A stretch of 64,000 bases of DNA, taken from the NCBI GenBank assembly GCA_022478985.1, contig JAKSZP010014447.1, positions 186,001-250,000 of the forward strand, in the 5' to 3' direction. The notes under the pieces are model-generated. The model searched no databases and had not been told where the DNA came from. It worked only from the letters and a program-made list of their open reading frames with translations. Each line of letters begins with the position of its first letter. Position 1 is the first letter of the stretch. Source of the DNA: Massospora cicadina. Its lineage: Eukaryota > Entomophthoromycota > Entomophthoromycetes > Entomophthorales > Entomophthoraceae. Shown here one piece after another: positions 46,415 through 59,400 of this stretch. The position numbers and the translations under genes are program-made.

Positions 46415-48800
46415 ATTGGCTTCTAGTTCCATTGTTGAGTCCCTGGGCGATCCCTACACTGATCACAAAGAAGAGGGACAGCTTTAATTGGGTAGTGATT
46501 GACTATCAGAAGCTGAACAAAATAACAAAGAAGGATTTGTATTCACCACCATGAATCTATTATGCATTAGACGATTGTGAGAAGTAGAGTATTTCTCAGC
46601 AATGGATCTAATATTAGGATATTGGAAAATTGATTTGCCAAGTGAAGACCAGGAGAAATATGCGATCATTACTGCGCAGGGGCTGTATCAACCAACAAGG
46701 ATGCCCCAAGGTCTATGCAATGCACCTGCAATGTACCAAAGGGCCATGGACGCCATATTGAATGACTTGAGATTATCATGCGTGCTGATGTACTTGGACG
46801 ACATAAGTATGTTCAGTGTGACCATTACTGACCATTTGCACCACTCGGAAGAAGTATTCAAGAGACTGTCCACGGCTAACCTGAAGATTAAGCTGAGGAA
46901 GTGATACTTATCCAAGAAATTTTTGCATATCTGGTGTTCATCATCAACTCCAGTGGACTGCAGCCGCAAAACCAGAAGATTGATGCCATAGAGAGGATGG
47001 CGATCCTGAAAAGCGTCTAAGTTATTCAAGTTTTTTGGAATGGTAAGATATCTCAAAGATTTATACAGTATTTTGTGAGGATCGCCAAGCCCCTTTTTCA
47101 CTTTTTAAAGGATTCAAAGAACGAGACATGTTTGGAATGAAGTGGACCAGAGTTCTTTCAATGAATTACATCAGTATCTGATAAATTTTCCTATTTTGAA
47201 ATATCCGAATTTCAATCAGGAGTTTATAATGCATACTGATGCTTTATTAATGGCGATCAGCGCCATACTGAGTCAAGTAGATGAACTTGGGGATGAGCAT
47301 CCAGTAGCTTATGTGAGCCAGATGTTATCAGCAGCAGAAAGGAAAAACTCTGTTACTGAGCGTGAAAATTGCGGTGTATATGCCTGTAAACAGTTTTAGG
47401 CGTATATTCATGGTACAAACTTTAATGCGGTGACAGATCACTCCTCCCTGAGTTGGCCTTATAACCTAAGAGAACTGGCAGGACGTCTGGCCTAATAATC
47501 ATTGAAGCTTCAAGCTTACAACTTTGAGATAGTTCACTAAGCGGGAGCTTTTAATTATAATGCAGACAGCTTATTAAGGCTACCAATGATCCAAGTGGTA
47601 TACTAACAGGATGATGAGCTGTTTCAGAGAATAGCTAATGAAGAAATTAGGAATAAGACCCAAGAAATCCAAGGTGAACTATGGAAAGCTATGGAAAACA
47701 CTGAGACCAAGGATGTACAAGTATTTAAGACAATTTATGGAAAACGACTATTATTACTAAGACCATCAGAATGAGCAGCAATTGATCAGGCTACACTTAA
47801 GGCTGTTGGGCATGGAGGCCTGAGGAAAATGATTGACCACATTTGCCAGTAATATTACTGGAAATCTATCAACTACAACGTGGATGATTAGCTGGCTTGC
47901 TACGTGGAGTTCCAGTTGCACAAACCACATAAGAACACAACTGGATATTGACTGTTACTTCCTGTATTTTTCTGGAATACAGTACCCATCAATGTGATGG
48001 GACCACTAATTATGAACACAGGGGAGTCAAATATAAAATAGTTGCAAATGACCATCTGACCAGTTGGGTTGAGATGAAGTCCCTTGCAAAAATGGACGCT
48101 ATAAATACCGCACGGTTTATCCTGGAATAAGTTGTATACCACCAGGGATGCCCACAAGTCTTGTTAATTGACAATGGAACAAATTTCACGTCCCATGTGA
48201 TCCTGAGATTGAACAAAATAATGAGGATCTAAGGAGTTGTGTCAGTACCTTAACAGACAGAGATAAACAGAATGGTATAACAAGTAAATGGAGCGCTGGG
48301 CATGACTCTGAGGAATCTGGTCTCTAATAGAACTTCCGTTTGGGAACATAGCTCATTTCAGGACTTTTGCATAAAACATCAGTCACCATATGGTAATGTA
48401 AAAACGCCATTTATGTTTTTGTATGGAAGAAAGGCCCAATACTAATGATTTTATATTTGGTGGGCAAACCAACATTGGGATGAATGCCGAGCAGTAATCG
48501 TTCTTTTTTAAATATCCTGATTGAGATGCAGTCACAAGCATTTGATACAAACTTGAAGGAAAAGATCAAGGCTGACACAAAAAATATGATAAGAACTGAC
48601 TGGAATTAACCAAATACTATCTAGGTGATAAAGTAGCCTGTTATGACACACATGGCTTCAGAAGAAGAAACAAGTTAGATGAACTGTGGTCTTGTCAATT
48701 TGAGATTATCACCAAGATGGTGACAGAAGCATATTCCATTAAAAACCTCACGGATGGAAGGATTGTAACCAGGTCCATGCTAAGTATTTAAAGAAGTGGA
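46415..48800 (+). pseudogene. pol: Element B pol, second part: RT, RNase H, integrase
   Basis: Reverse transcriptase starts in S-P-W-A-I-P-T-L-I-T-K-K (46440). An open stretch at 46602-46904 carries R-M-P-Q-G-L-C-N-A-P and an intact M-Y-L-D-D box (46790). RNase H is at 47142-47400 (H-T-D-A-L-L-M-A-I-S-A-I-L-S, then T-E-R-E-N) with the D-H-S-S-L-S-W step at 47440. Integrase follows: H-G-G-L-R-K at 47810, N-D-H-L-T-S-W-V-E at 48048 and L-I-D-N-G-T-N-F-T at 48165. The integrase tail, K-M-V-T-E-A-Y-S-I-K-N and G-R-I-V-T, ends near 48790. Numerous stops. Confidence 0.85.
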
Positions 48801-50886
48801 TCCAGGAAAAAATAATAGTGTTTCAAAAGATTGTTAAACTATCGTGATGGTTATGTCCTGACATTTTTTTGGTTAAGTCCTAAAAAGGACCTTTGAACTA
48901 AAATAAATGGTTAAATCACAAAAAATAAGACCTCTGAACCATGAAAACTGGTTGGTCAGAGTATACCTAGGAACCAGTTTGGGAGGAATAATTTGTAAAT
49001 AGATGTAATGCTCAAATGAGTGAAGGTCATGTCTCATATAAAAATAAGAAAAAAACAATAACAAATTAATAAAATCAGAAAACACACACATAAAAAAAGC
49101 CATACATTTTATAATTTTTTATAATTTATCCTCAACTCAGGGATGATTCCACCTATGTCACCTCTTGGGGGATAAGGGTTTATAACAGTAATGTAAATTA
49201 ACTGTCAAAATCTATTTGAATCAAATGCTAGAAAGGGCTAGTCTTATATGAAGCCAAGTTCATTGAGCAGAGACTGAACCATGAGAGAACGTGACAAGGA
49301 GAAGAGAAATTGAGACTTCAGTACTTGCCAATTGTGATACCACAGATTGGGGAGGGAAGCAACAGAACAAGAAGAGGAAATGAAAAAATAACCCTGAGTA
49401 ATCCCAATATGGCACTGGAGCTGGAAGATTAGTCTTGAGCACTTGCTGGTGGGTTTCATTAATAACATGGAAGTGTGAGCTGGCATAGAGCAAGGGATAC
49501 TAGACGGAGGTTGCCAAATTATGCCACCAATAAAAGCCATAAGAGGGAGGTATTAATGCAAAGTTCCAGAAAAAGGTAGTCATGAAGGAGTGGATGGCAT
49601 CCTAAAGGCGACGACTACAAGCTTGCTGGATTTAAAAACAGAATGATTGATGAAATTCAATGGAGGCTGGAAGCTTTATGGTTCAACTTCAAAGAACTTG
49701 GTCCATGAAATGAAGGAAATAGACTGCAACGTCTTAATCTAAGAAGCTTGAGAGATTAGAAGGGTTCAAAACTATGGAAAAATCATTGGTTTTTTAGTTT
49801 CACAATTCTTCATAGGGGAGCTTAAATGCTCATAATTTCTGATAGCTAGTTTAGTCAAAAGAACAGCTGTTTTATAATAATGGCCAAGTCAAAAAAAGAT
49901 CGCATGAAGCAAGTCAGATCTGGTATGAAATGACTGACTAATATTGAATGGCATTGCTTCAAGAGGCTCAACAATATTAGTAGGATTATTCATGTAAGGA
50001 TCCAATTATAGAATAATATTGAAGTCCAAATCGGAAACCAATGGATGAAGGAGAGTCAGCTGAAAGTCGTTTGAGATGGTCACTACTCTGGTTTCATTGG
50101 GATTGGATACCCTTTCTGGTAGCTCAGCGGAAGGACTACCTATATGCGCTTGACTTGGAGTATAGGTCCTAGGGGGACCATAGAAAAGATTTCTCTGAGA
50201 AAAACAACTTATCAATAAAAAGAGCTGGGTATCTTCATCAGAAAGATTGTTAAATATTGCTGGTACCTAGAATTTGAATTGACATATGATCTGGACGCGA
50301 GGGGGAAGTTGGACTTATTAAAATGATCAGCATTATCCGATTCAGTGTATATTAAGCTCTAATTTGATCTAATTTTAGCGCAATTAATTTCTAGATATGA
50401 AATAAGAACTTTTAAAAGAAAGATAAATTGTGAGAATGATATGAGCCAAAAAAGTTATTAAGAGAAAATAACAATAATGAATATAATTGATCATTCTTAT
50501 TTTTGCCATGAGACAGGTATCAATGGTAGTAACCTCATGTCAAAAACGAGGAGGGAGATCAGGAAATCAAGGTCGCCAAACCAAGATCCTGAATACGACA
50601 CTTAGTTGTATGCCCTGACTGGGAGGAACTGGCTTCCTGGAACTAACATCGTCACAAGTAAATTGACTAGACTGGCTTGATAGTGGGTCATGAGGACTGC
50701 GCTCTGAGGGGGCGGTAGCAAGGAAGAAAAGGAAGAGAACTGCATGCCAAAGGTTGTCTTGAGCAGCGTTGAGTGCCAATCAGATGTGCTCTGCTGGAAA
50801 CTAAGAAATATTGACCAGGTCCAAGGTGACATTCTCATGTCCCAATCCTATTAATGCTGGAAATATAAGCAAGAGGGGAAATGTGT
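48801..50886 (-). other. Long 3' region of element B with antisense reading frame
   Basis: Between the end of pol and the 3' LTR lie 2.1 kb. The first 200 bases recur in element A (100-400, minus). On the minus strand, 50215-49244 stays in one frame for about 324 codons with only about ten stops, fewer than expected for sequence this AT-rich. Open parts are 50215-50009 and 49540-49247. A further open stretch is 50838-50605. No domain is recognised. Some plant Ty3 elements carry antisense ORFs in this place, so a decayed accessory gene is possible, but chance openness is not excluded. Confidence 0.4.
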
Positions 50887-51987
50887 TGTAATTTTTTCCC
50901 ACCTTTCCAGCTTCCTAGGTTATTTTCTGGGTCGCTAGGGGATAAGTCCCACTAGTAAAATGAAACTGATATTAGCTGACCTCAATTTTGAGTCAATATT
51001 GTCTGGAGATTTCTTGGGCAATTAACTTGGTTCAGATACATTGGCGATCAATTTGGGTGAATGCTTAAGATCTCATCAGACAGAGTTGCCAATGGAATTG
51101 GGGCATCTGATAGTTTATTCGATGATTAACTATCTGGTGTACCAATTGGGATTGTTCAGGTTTCATCACCAGCTGATTTGACATTTAATAAGCAGTTGTG
51201 AGGCGAGTGATGCCGCCTGAACTAACAAATCAATCATCTGGTTTGTGACCTGCCATAATGGGTAAAGAGATGATTACCTAAGCAGGTCGCTAGCCAAATG
51301 TGGTTGGTTTGCTATGATTGAGTAGTAAACGTTAGGGACACAATTTCTGGCTCTCCCCATTTCAGGCCTCGAGGATGTCTAATGAAGAAATCCCTAACCT
51401 GATGGAGAAGACCATTGTTGATAGAGATGTCATAAGGAGTATATTAGCAACTGCTATCATTTCATGGCTAAGTCGCTAACCAAGAAGTTGGGTGCCAAAT
51501 TTCCTCTATAATTTCCCTAGCATTTCATATTAATAAAAAAGATTTTTCCTATTGGAAAATTAGTTCTATTTATCTTTAGTTAATCATTGTTATGGTATAC
51601 AATGATTGTAAACTCTTTTGTGTGTACAAAAAAGTAAGGATAGGATATTTTATAGAAAAGAAGCAGACCTTAGATATGAATCTCCTCAGACTCAGCATGA
51701 CGAGAAGAAAGGCTGCGAACCTCTTAATCTAATAGTGGATTGAGTTCATCTGGAACAGGGAGAAGTCCCTATAGTTAAAATAAACAGTATTTTATGGAAT
51801 ATAGGTCTGCGTTGGACCATATCTGGTTTATCCAACTATGATTATAGTCATCATACTATTATAACACACATATCATTTACTATCAAGCAACGTGAACTGT
51901 GAACGCACTGAACCTGTGTATTTAATTTTTGTGAACTATCAGTTGATCCACTTCTGAACATAATGCTAAAAGACTAAGATGCTAACA
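50887..51987 (+). repeat. 3' LTR of element B
   Basis: TGTAATTTTTTCCC start and GATGCTAACA end. Partner of 29800-30902. Confidence 0.88.
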
Positions 51988-52049
51988 TCCTCCACCTTGT
52001 GAGCTTGCAGGATCCACAGCACACCAAAGAATATGAGGTTAGAATGATG
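51988..52049 (+). other. Interior of element G, right piece
   Basis: 62 bases between the B target duplication and the right LTR of G. Ends AGGTTAGAATGA, a weak purine-rich tract. Confidence 0.6.
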
Positions 52050-53061
52050 TAACAAATGGGCCAACCCAAGTGCTGCTCGCTGACCCAACATTAGTAAGTT
52101 TATAACAAAAGAGAGTTACCACAATCGATTAGTGTATTAGGTAAGTGTCAGGATGACAGAAACCAAATTTAGGATTTAGTATATATTAGCCAATGTAATA
52201 GCATGGCACAATTCAGAAAAAAGCCTTCTAGTCTTAGGTTCAATATGGCGACATATACTCCACCTGGCTTCTATTCACCTTATAGACCCAAGGAGCACGC
52301 TTTACTGGAAAACGCTCTTACAAATATATCCTTTGGTGACCAGTAATTAGTTTGAGGTGCAATATTTAGAGGCCCAAATAAACTTTTTAATTGGCCTCTG
52401 CTTCTATGGTCTGGAGCTTGCTGCTTCTGGCATAGTAATGGCAATAGAACAGCGTCCTCATGATTATGTATGTAGCATTGACCAACCTGGGTTTGCAAAC
52501 TGAACCAATAAAATAATTAATAAATTAAATATTGAGAAAAAATGATAGTTTATTTTAAGAGAGGCCTAAATTTGAGGGACTCCACAAATGGTGGGAATTC
52601 AGAAAGGGGACAACGAGGATCAAGATAATATTCCAATTTGAAAAAAAGATGGGGATGGTTAACCTGTCAGAGTGATTCCTGCTTCCACCTTTGTGCAGGT
52701 TTTGTTCAATACAAGTTCAAAACCTGTGCTGGCTAGTAAAGATTCTCAGTGTGTGGTATATTTGTCCCAAGGTCGACCCGCCTCAAAAACTTTACTCTAA
52801 TATTCCAACTTGAGAGCATCAGAATAGGGTCCACCATGATATAAACCAAACCAAACAGGAAAAATTTATGAATATAATTTGGGAGAAGAAGCCTACTTTA
52901 TTCCCATATTATCTGGGTAGTATTGAGAACTAAATTCATTAAATTTTATATTGTTGTGATCGTAATATGCTATAATATGTCAATTATAACTTGTAGAATG
53001 CAACCACCACTCTTATTATCTCGATTTTATAGGGATCAAAGGAAAAATTTATTTCGTTACA
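52050..53061 (+). repeat. Right LTR of element G
   Basis: Partner of 28617-29504. It ends GTTACA directly before the target duplication CAGAT. Confidence 0.75.
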
Positions 53062-53918
53062 CAGATGAGCAGATAGAGCGATTAAACTAAAGCTTGGAAC
53101 AAGCTTTGCGGTTTTATATGATTACTAACCATTCAGATTGAGCCCCACACCTCTTTTAGCGCAATTATCTACAACAAAGCCCATCATCATTCAATTGGGT
53201 GTATTTTTTCTTATCAATAAATGGCTTCAACCCCATATTTGACATGATAATAGTTGTGGGTCCAATGTGGAAGCATTGTTGAACTTTGCTAAATTCATTA
53301 AGAAAGTACACCAGTTGGGCAGATACAAACTTAGATGCTGCCATGAAGTCTATAAGGAGAACGTGGATAGTAAGTGAAGAGTAGGGCCTGATATAAAGAA
53401 GGGGATTTTTAATGCTTAATGCCAAGAATTTCCATATCAAGCATTCAGCAAGAAGTTGGAGCCAAAGCGGATAGGGCCTTACCTCATAGTTAGAAATGTG
53501 GTTCATGCATCATATCAGCTGGACCTTTTACCAAAGCTCTGCATCCTTGGAACAATCGCAAGAGAAAACTGACTCTCTTTGAGGGTCTCCCTCCCAATAC
53601 TCCAAATTCATATTTATAGATGGGTGCTATAGTGGTAGGTGGAGTGGATTATGGTCTCTCATATGGTAAAAAAAGGCTGGCTCAACTGATATTATGGAAG
53701 GGGTTTGATACTGAATAAAAAAGCCTGGTCTCAAATTGCAATTGCAGCTATACTTGAGACTTGAACGATGCATTCCATAAGCGCTTTCTGTATGTCACTG
53801 GTCCCAAGTCCACATCTGCAGTTGAAGCCGCAAAGCTACCCCTAATGAATATGAACTTCTCTATGGCCATTGTCCATGGGGGAGAGGTGGTTCCATAGAA
53901 ACTGGAGGATAATGACAT
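53062..53918 (+). pseudogene. pol: Element F pol, second part: integrase end and chromodomain
   Basis: Picks up the integrase of F after element G, with E-Q-A-L-R-F-Y at about 53097-53120. The C-terminal integrase segment is at 53440-53550 (K-K-L-E-P-K-R-I-G-P-Y-L-I-V, then Y-Q-L-D-L-L-P-K). A decayed chromodomain follows at 53636-53790 (Y-G-K-K-R-L-A-Q-L-I-L-W-K-G-F-D, then D-L-N-D-A-F-H). Element H begins at 53919, within the first bases of the F 3' LTR. Confidence 0.8.
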
Positions 53919-54395
53919 TGTCAGGATTTGAGATGATAAGTGAGTTGAGATCCTTGCTCCCTAATAAGCCCCAAGAAGTTGATTTTAGTTGACTTTAAAT
54001 TTTAAATTTGTCAATGCAGCCATTGATGGGAATTTTGATCAGAAAAATCATGTATATAGACTAAATGGAGACACCTTCTGAAACTGTATCTTCACTTCCA
54101 AATCACAAATGCCATGATAAGCAACAATGTGGTCATAATGACATCATCAAGAAAGAAAATGAAGGTTTAAATAGGATTTAGATCTGGAAGGACTTAGGAG
54201 ATCATGATTGTATAGGACCATGGAGGTCTTTATGGCATCATGCCTCCATTTTCTCTTTATATATTAAATTATTCTAACTCAATAAAGTAGTCTATTTACC
54301 CCATCTTTCTATCTTTACTGACCCCTCTGCTAGGCTAAAAGTCTTTATTCCTTTTTAAATCTCAGCTTACAGTCCAGAGAACTGATAAGCTGACA
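53919..54395 (+). repeat. 5' LTR of element H
   Basis: TGTCAGGATTTGAG start, AATAAAGTAGTCTATTTACCCC at 54281 shared with 60382, and the end CTGATAAGCTGACA. Confidence 0.85.
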
Positions 54396-54399
54396 TAAG

Positions 54400-54418
54400 T
54401 GGTGCTCAACACAGGGGC
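54400..54418 (+). other. Primer-binding site of element H
   Basis: TGGTGCTCAACACAGGGGC, four bases inside the 5' LTR. Confidence 0.75.
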
Positions 54419-56450
54419 TTCGAGCTGTCCAGTGAAAAAGACTATAATGAAAAACGGAGATTACTAGCAATAAAGAAGGCCAATCCACTGACAGGTTGAG
54501 AAGCATAACCCAATGGATAAAAACAATCTTATACAAAGTAGCTTCTCCACGGCCTGAAAGCTTAGGATTTTGGGCCACCTTTTAATTCACTCTACCCTCC
54601 GTTGATCAAGATCAGTATCAACTCCTATATGAGAATTCAACTAAATTATTCAGTAAATACTGAAGGTCATCTACTCTATGGTAGGCCAATCTAGTCACTC
54701 TTAGGCCTCCTTTGTACCCTCCACAATGTGAGATTTATATAACTTGGCTCTACTACCCTTGAGAGAACTGGCTTTGGGAACTGAACGCTCTCCACAAAGC
54801 TTCATCCATCCAGCTATACACCACATACTACAAAATAGTTGGTCTACAACATCATAAAGTATCTTAACAATTAGGACTCAAATAGACTTTGCACTTAAAT
54901 ATTGTCAATTTATATAATTCTGCATCCTCCTTTGTTTGCAACAACTTGAAGCTATTATAGATTTTCACCAACTGATTAATGAAGCTCACAACTAACTTGT
55001 TATGTTAGATAGTGGAATCTTGGTTAAATTGAGGATCAGCTTCATCAATATGTACAGCTCCTTGAACCACCTAGGGCCAACACCTTAATACGATTTAGGA
55101 TCTCATCTGGCTGCTCCAGAAATGTTATCAGGAGTTACCTCCCACGGTAGTGCCCCTGGTAAAGAGGGGCCTGAAGGGCTAAGAGAACCAGATGGATTGG
55201 AAGATGCCAGAGGGCCCAAAGGTCCCCACTGATCCTAAGGGCCATCCAGTTCCTTGGTACTAAATCCCGAGGATCCTAATGACTCCTGTAAATGAAACAT
55301 CCTGACGGTGCTTGCAGCATTACAAAATAAGATAAGGAATGTGGCTCAAGGATGCAATTTTTGCTTAGAGAGGGTCCCCCAAGATCCCAGAGTCTTGAAT
55401 AATGCTTTGTCAAATGGGAAGAATAATTTTATGGCCTTCGCTAAGCTCATTGACAGCCACATCCTGCAACTGATCAAACCTGACAAGGTTTTTGAAAGCC
55501 ACTTAAGTGACTATGAAAATTAGACGCTCATCTAACGTACAAATATTCAAGCTCTGAGGGAGCAAGTTGCCCTTAAAGCCTCCAAAAACCCATCAAATTG
55601 CCATTGTGACGAACTTTAGGAAGACCTGGAAGGTTGAGATGGCAATCGGATTAACAGGCCCTTAGAGACTATGTGGAGACTAAGATTTCAGAGTTGCTCA
55701 GGTCCCTACCATCAATACTCTTTCCACTCTTATTGTGATTAAGAAAAGCATAGTTTCAAGGTGATTTATTCTGGGAAGGAAAGTATCGCCTCCTTTCAAT
55801 ACGCTTATAAGAAATTGATGGAGATGTCTACTGACCATAAAAAGGTGAAGTACGTCAACTCCTGTCTGAATAGCTTGGTCTGTGATATTAAGACACCCCA
55901 TTTAAAGGAATGTCACACTTAGGAACAAGTCTGTGCCTCCCTAATTCAGTAAGTTTGAAAGCAACTAGTTCTTTGGCCAATAAGAAGCAAGTGTTCATGA
56001 ACATTTGTTTGAACAAAGGAGGAAGCCTTTAGAATTTTCCAGAAAATCTATAAATAAGAACAACACTTAGTTACCACTAACCATATTATGCTGGAAGACG
56101 CCATAACCACTATAATCTCCACATTGGGATCTTATCCTGAAAGTATAACTACATATGATTGGCTGTAAGAGTAACTTCACCTAGATCAGGGAAATTAGGT
56201 ATACTCTTAACAAAATTCCTGTGCTTTCATTAATTTCAAATCCTCTGCTTCTACCTTTACCAGCTGTCCTCAAGTCCACGTTGTTGAGAACCAGAAGAAT
56301 TGCAAACATCAGTGCACCTACTGTAACAGATTCCGCTATAGCGCCAAGAAAGTTGGAAGAGAATTGCTGAGGAGGCTGGAAAGGGCAGTCAGCATGAAGG
56401 ACTAAGAGCTTCATACTGACATTCCTGTATCAAGTTTAAGAAAGGTTAGC
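54419..56450 (+). pseudogene. gag: Element H gag remnant with collagen-like repeat
   Basis: At about 55144-55230 a frame reads in Gly-X-Y register (G-K-E, G-P-E, G-L-R, then G-L-E and G-P-K, G-P-H), with some glycines changed to E or D by G-to-A steps. This matches the Gly-X-Y domain of element E. A 71-codon open stretch is at 55308-55523. The capsid region at 55740-56030 resembles the E gag (M-S-T-D-H-K-K-V-K, then N-K-K-Q-V-F-M-N-I). Frames change several times. From 54419 to 55100 nothing specific is seen. Confidence 0.7.
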
Positions 56451-59400
56451 GACCTCTATTGAGTATGATGTAATGGTTGGTGAAATATATTGATATCCAG
56501 AATATTAAGAAACTGATACCATTTACTTTTCTTCTAATAACTTTCCTACGTTTCTTACTCTGCTCCCTCATTTCATGACTTTAATCACAAGAGTTACTGT
56601 TCAAGTTCACAAGATCCCTGTCTATGCCATAATTTGACAGTAGATCCCCAGTGAATGTTATTTTGTCTAAGTCAATGAAACTCATTAAAGTAGATTCTGA
56701 CATACTGCACTAAATGAAATATGGCAAAGCTGGACCGCAGTGCATTCAGTCAATTGGGGTCTACTTCTCACTACTCATATGCTTTAAAAAGATCACATTA
56801 ATTACAATTGCCGTTCATTAGATAAACCTAGCTACAACCTCCTCCTTAAACCAAGTTTATCGGTGACTATTCCACTGCATTGCACTATGATAATAAGTTT
56901 TTGTCACTCTTAGGAAATCAGGTTCTATGGGGTTTTGAGACCTCCCACGATTCAAAGTCAGATGTCAAGGATTGCCAGCTGACTGTTATAAAGCAAAAGT
57001 CGGATTAATAGAATCAAATATCATCTGAGGTGCTCTCAAGTATACATAAAACCCTGCAGTAGATGGTAAAGAGGTCATGCTTATTTACTTGTCAAAGCTG
57101 ACTATTATACCACTGAATTTCAGGTTATTGTCAACACCAGAATACATATCTATATTTTCGTAGGAAATTACTAGAAATACAAGGAGTGGATAACCAATAG
57201 ATCATGAAAGTCCTGACCTTCCCAGGAACTATAGATCCCACTTATGCTGGATCTATATTAGTGCTGCTGGTCACCTCAATGAAAGCCTAGGACAGTTAGG
57301 TCCAATTCTCCAGCCGCTCATGTTCGCCTACCTTCTGAGAAGCAATTGATGATTTACATGACTTTGGAAGTCTAAGGGATTTTGTGCTAGAATTGCCCCA
57401 TTGGTAGCTTCAATTGGAACCCCTATTGGATGAGAGCTCACCAGCAAACGGCAAAGTCAAGTTGAGCAATTAAAGAATAATACTCCGACCTTTTCTCAAC
57501 CTCCACCTATGTTACAGAAAATAAATAGCGTTTTACATCATGTTGAGACTGTGGACGCTCAACACTTATGATCCATCCCTACAAAACAGGTAGGATTGAA
57601 GAAGCACAGGTGGATGTTAAGCTTAAGAAGCTACTTGAAACTGGGTTACATATGCCTTCACATAGCCCTTGGGCCTCCCCTCTCTTGTTATTCAGAAGAA
57701 GGATGGTAGTCATAGTGTAGTGATGGACTATCAAAGGCTTAGTCTATTACCAAAAACGACAGTTACCCTCTGCACCCAGCTTGAAGACTCTCTCCGCTTG
57801 CTTGTCAGGTCCTAATATATCCACACTATGGATATTAGTAAATACTGGCAATTAGATTATAAACCTGAATATTAATTCAAAAACATACTCATAGCAAACT
57901 AAGGGCTTTTTGAGCCAATTATGATGCCTCATGGCCTATGCGATGCACCTACCATCTTCCAATGCGCCATGGATAGGATCCTGGAGATTTGAAGCTATTC
58001 TGTGTCAGTGTATACCTCGATGATAAGATTAGTTTTTTTGACCGTTAATGGCCACATGGAACAACTCTTATAAGTCTTCATTCATCTTAAAAAGCCATAT
58101 AGCTCAAACTTTAAAACTTCTCTTTTTTCTAATCTGAAAACCAAAATTTTGGACACAAGATCTCAAAACATGGAAATCAGCCCATCATGGATAAAGTAGC
58201 CGGCATAAGAAAATGTTGCGTCCCCAGAGCCTTAGGGATAATTAAGTATTCCTGGGCATTGTGGACCATTATCAGGTTATCTCTCAGTTTACTAATTTAG
58301 CTGAACCACTCATCTACCTTTTACAGAAGAATGTTTCATTTGAGTAGCGGCCTTAATAAGAAAAGGCTTTTAATATGCTAGACTTCCCAAATTACTAAAC
58401 CTATAATAATTCATACGCACTCCTAACAGACATTAATGCTTTTTACCAATGCTAGCGATGTAGCAGTGAGGGTGTCCTAGTTCAACTTGACGAAGACCAA
58501 GTTGACCATCCAGTGACTTACTTTAACAAGAACCTGAGTAAGGCTGAACAAATTTATAGTGTTACCAAGCGAGTGCATGGTTGTTTAGTTAGCAATCAAG
58601 CATTTCTTGCCATAACTATATAGAAATACATTTTATTTATATCACAGACCATGCCTTGCTCTGATGGTTACACCAATGAAGGTACCAGATATTAAATTAG
58701 CGAGGTGGATAAAAAACCATTGAATTACGACTTTACCATTATCCAATGCACAGAAACAACCCATGAAAAAGTTATAGGGCTTTAAAAATTGCCAGTGCTG
58801 GCTACCTTGACCCCTGAAGAGGACTGACTATATGGTTTAATTGGCGGGCCTGAACAATTGGAATTAGAAACCCTAAGGTCCATACTAAGCTACATATTAT
58901 GGCCTAAGATAGAGTAAAAAAAGGAAAGCTGTATAAGAGAACAGACAAACATTTCTTCCAAAGATACACCCTTCTTACCAAACTGATGTCATTATTAAAG
59001 GAAATTAAGCTGTGGGACATAGAGTGGTGAAGAAGACTTAAAATTAAAGAAGCGCTACTATTAAGATTGTATGGTTGAGACCATTCAAGAAGTTTTAGAG
59101 GCATGTATGAAATGTTGTACCTAAGATTGGGTAGTCTTTGATATCAACTGTTTGTAGCTCCATTAAGTCCATTTAGCATTATCAGAATCAATGTGATGAG
59201 ATCTTAGTCAACCTACACATGGGCACAAGTATTCCTATTATTTATAGATCATTTGACTAAATGGGTCGAGGCAATATCCGTTTCAGCTGCCACCATAAAG
59301 GATACAGACCTATTCCTTATTAATCTGATTTCACTTAATATGGATGTCCACAAATTCTACTCTTAAACAATGTAACTAGCTTCACCTCAGAGTTAATAAA

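Larger units (their letters stand above)
29800..51987 (+). mobile_element. Element B: Ty3/gypsy retrotransposon split by a LINE and by C
   Basis: LTRs 29800-30902 and 50887-51987 (1.10 kb each) bound a plus-strand element. Target duplication TCCCC/TCCTC (29795-29799, 51988-51992) has one mismatch. Its body is in three pieces: 30903-32675 (leader, gag), 37946-38984 (protease and following) and 46415-50886 (reverse transcriptase to the 3' region). The gaps are the LINE (32676-37945) and element C (38985-46414). Rejoined, B is about 9.5 kb, with an unusually long region of 2.1 kb between the end of pol and the 3' LTR. It is more decayed than C or E, as expected of a host for both insertions. Confidence 0.88.
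28617..53061 (+). mobile_element. Element G: small non-autonomous LTR element, split by B
   Basis: LTR-like direct repeats 28617-29504 and 52050-53061 both start TGTAACAAATGGGCC and end in GTTAAA or GTTACA. The target duplication CAGAT is exact (28612-28616 and 53062-53066) and lies in the integrase of F. Apart from the inserted element B (29800-51987) the interior is only 29505-29799 plus 51988-52049, about 360 bases with no pol or gag. This is a terminal-repeat (TRIM/LARD-like) element that must have used proteins made elsewhere. Orientation is set only by the direction in which the LTRs are described. Confidence 0.8.
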
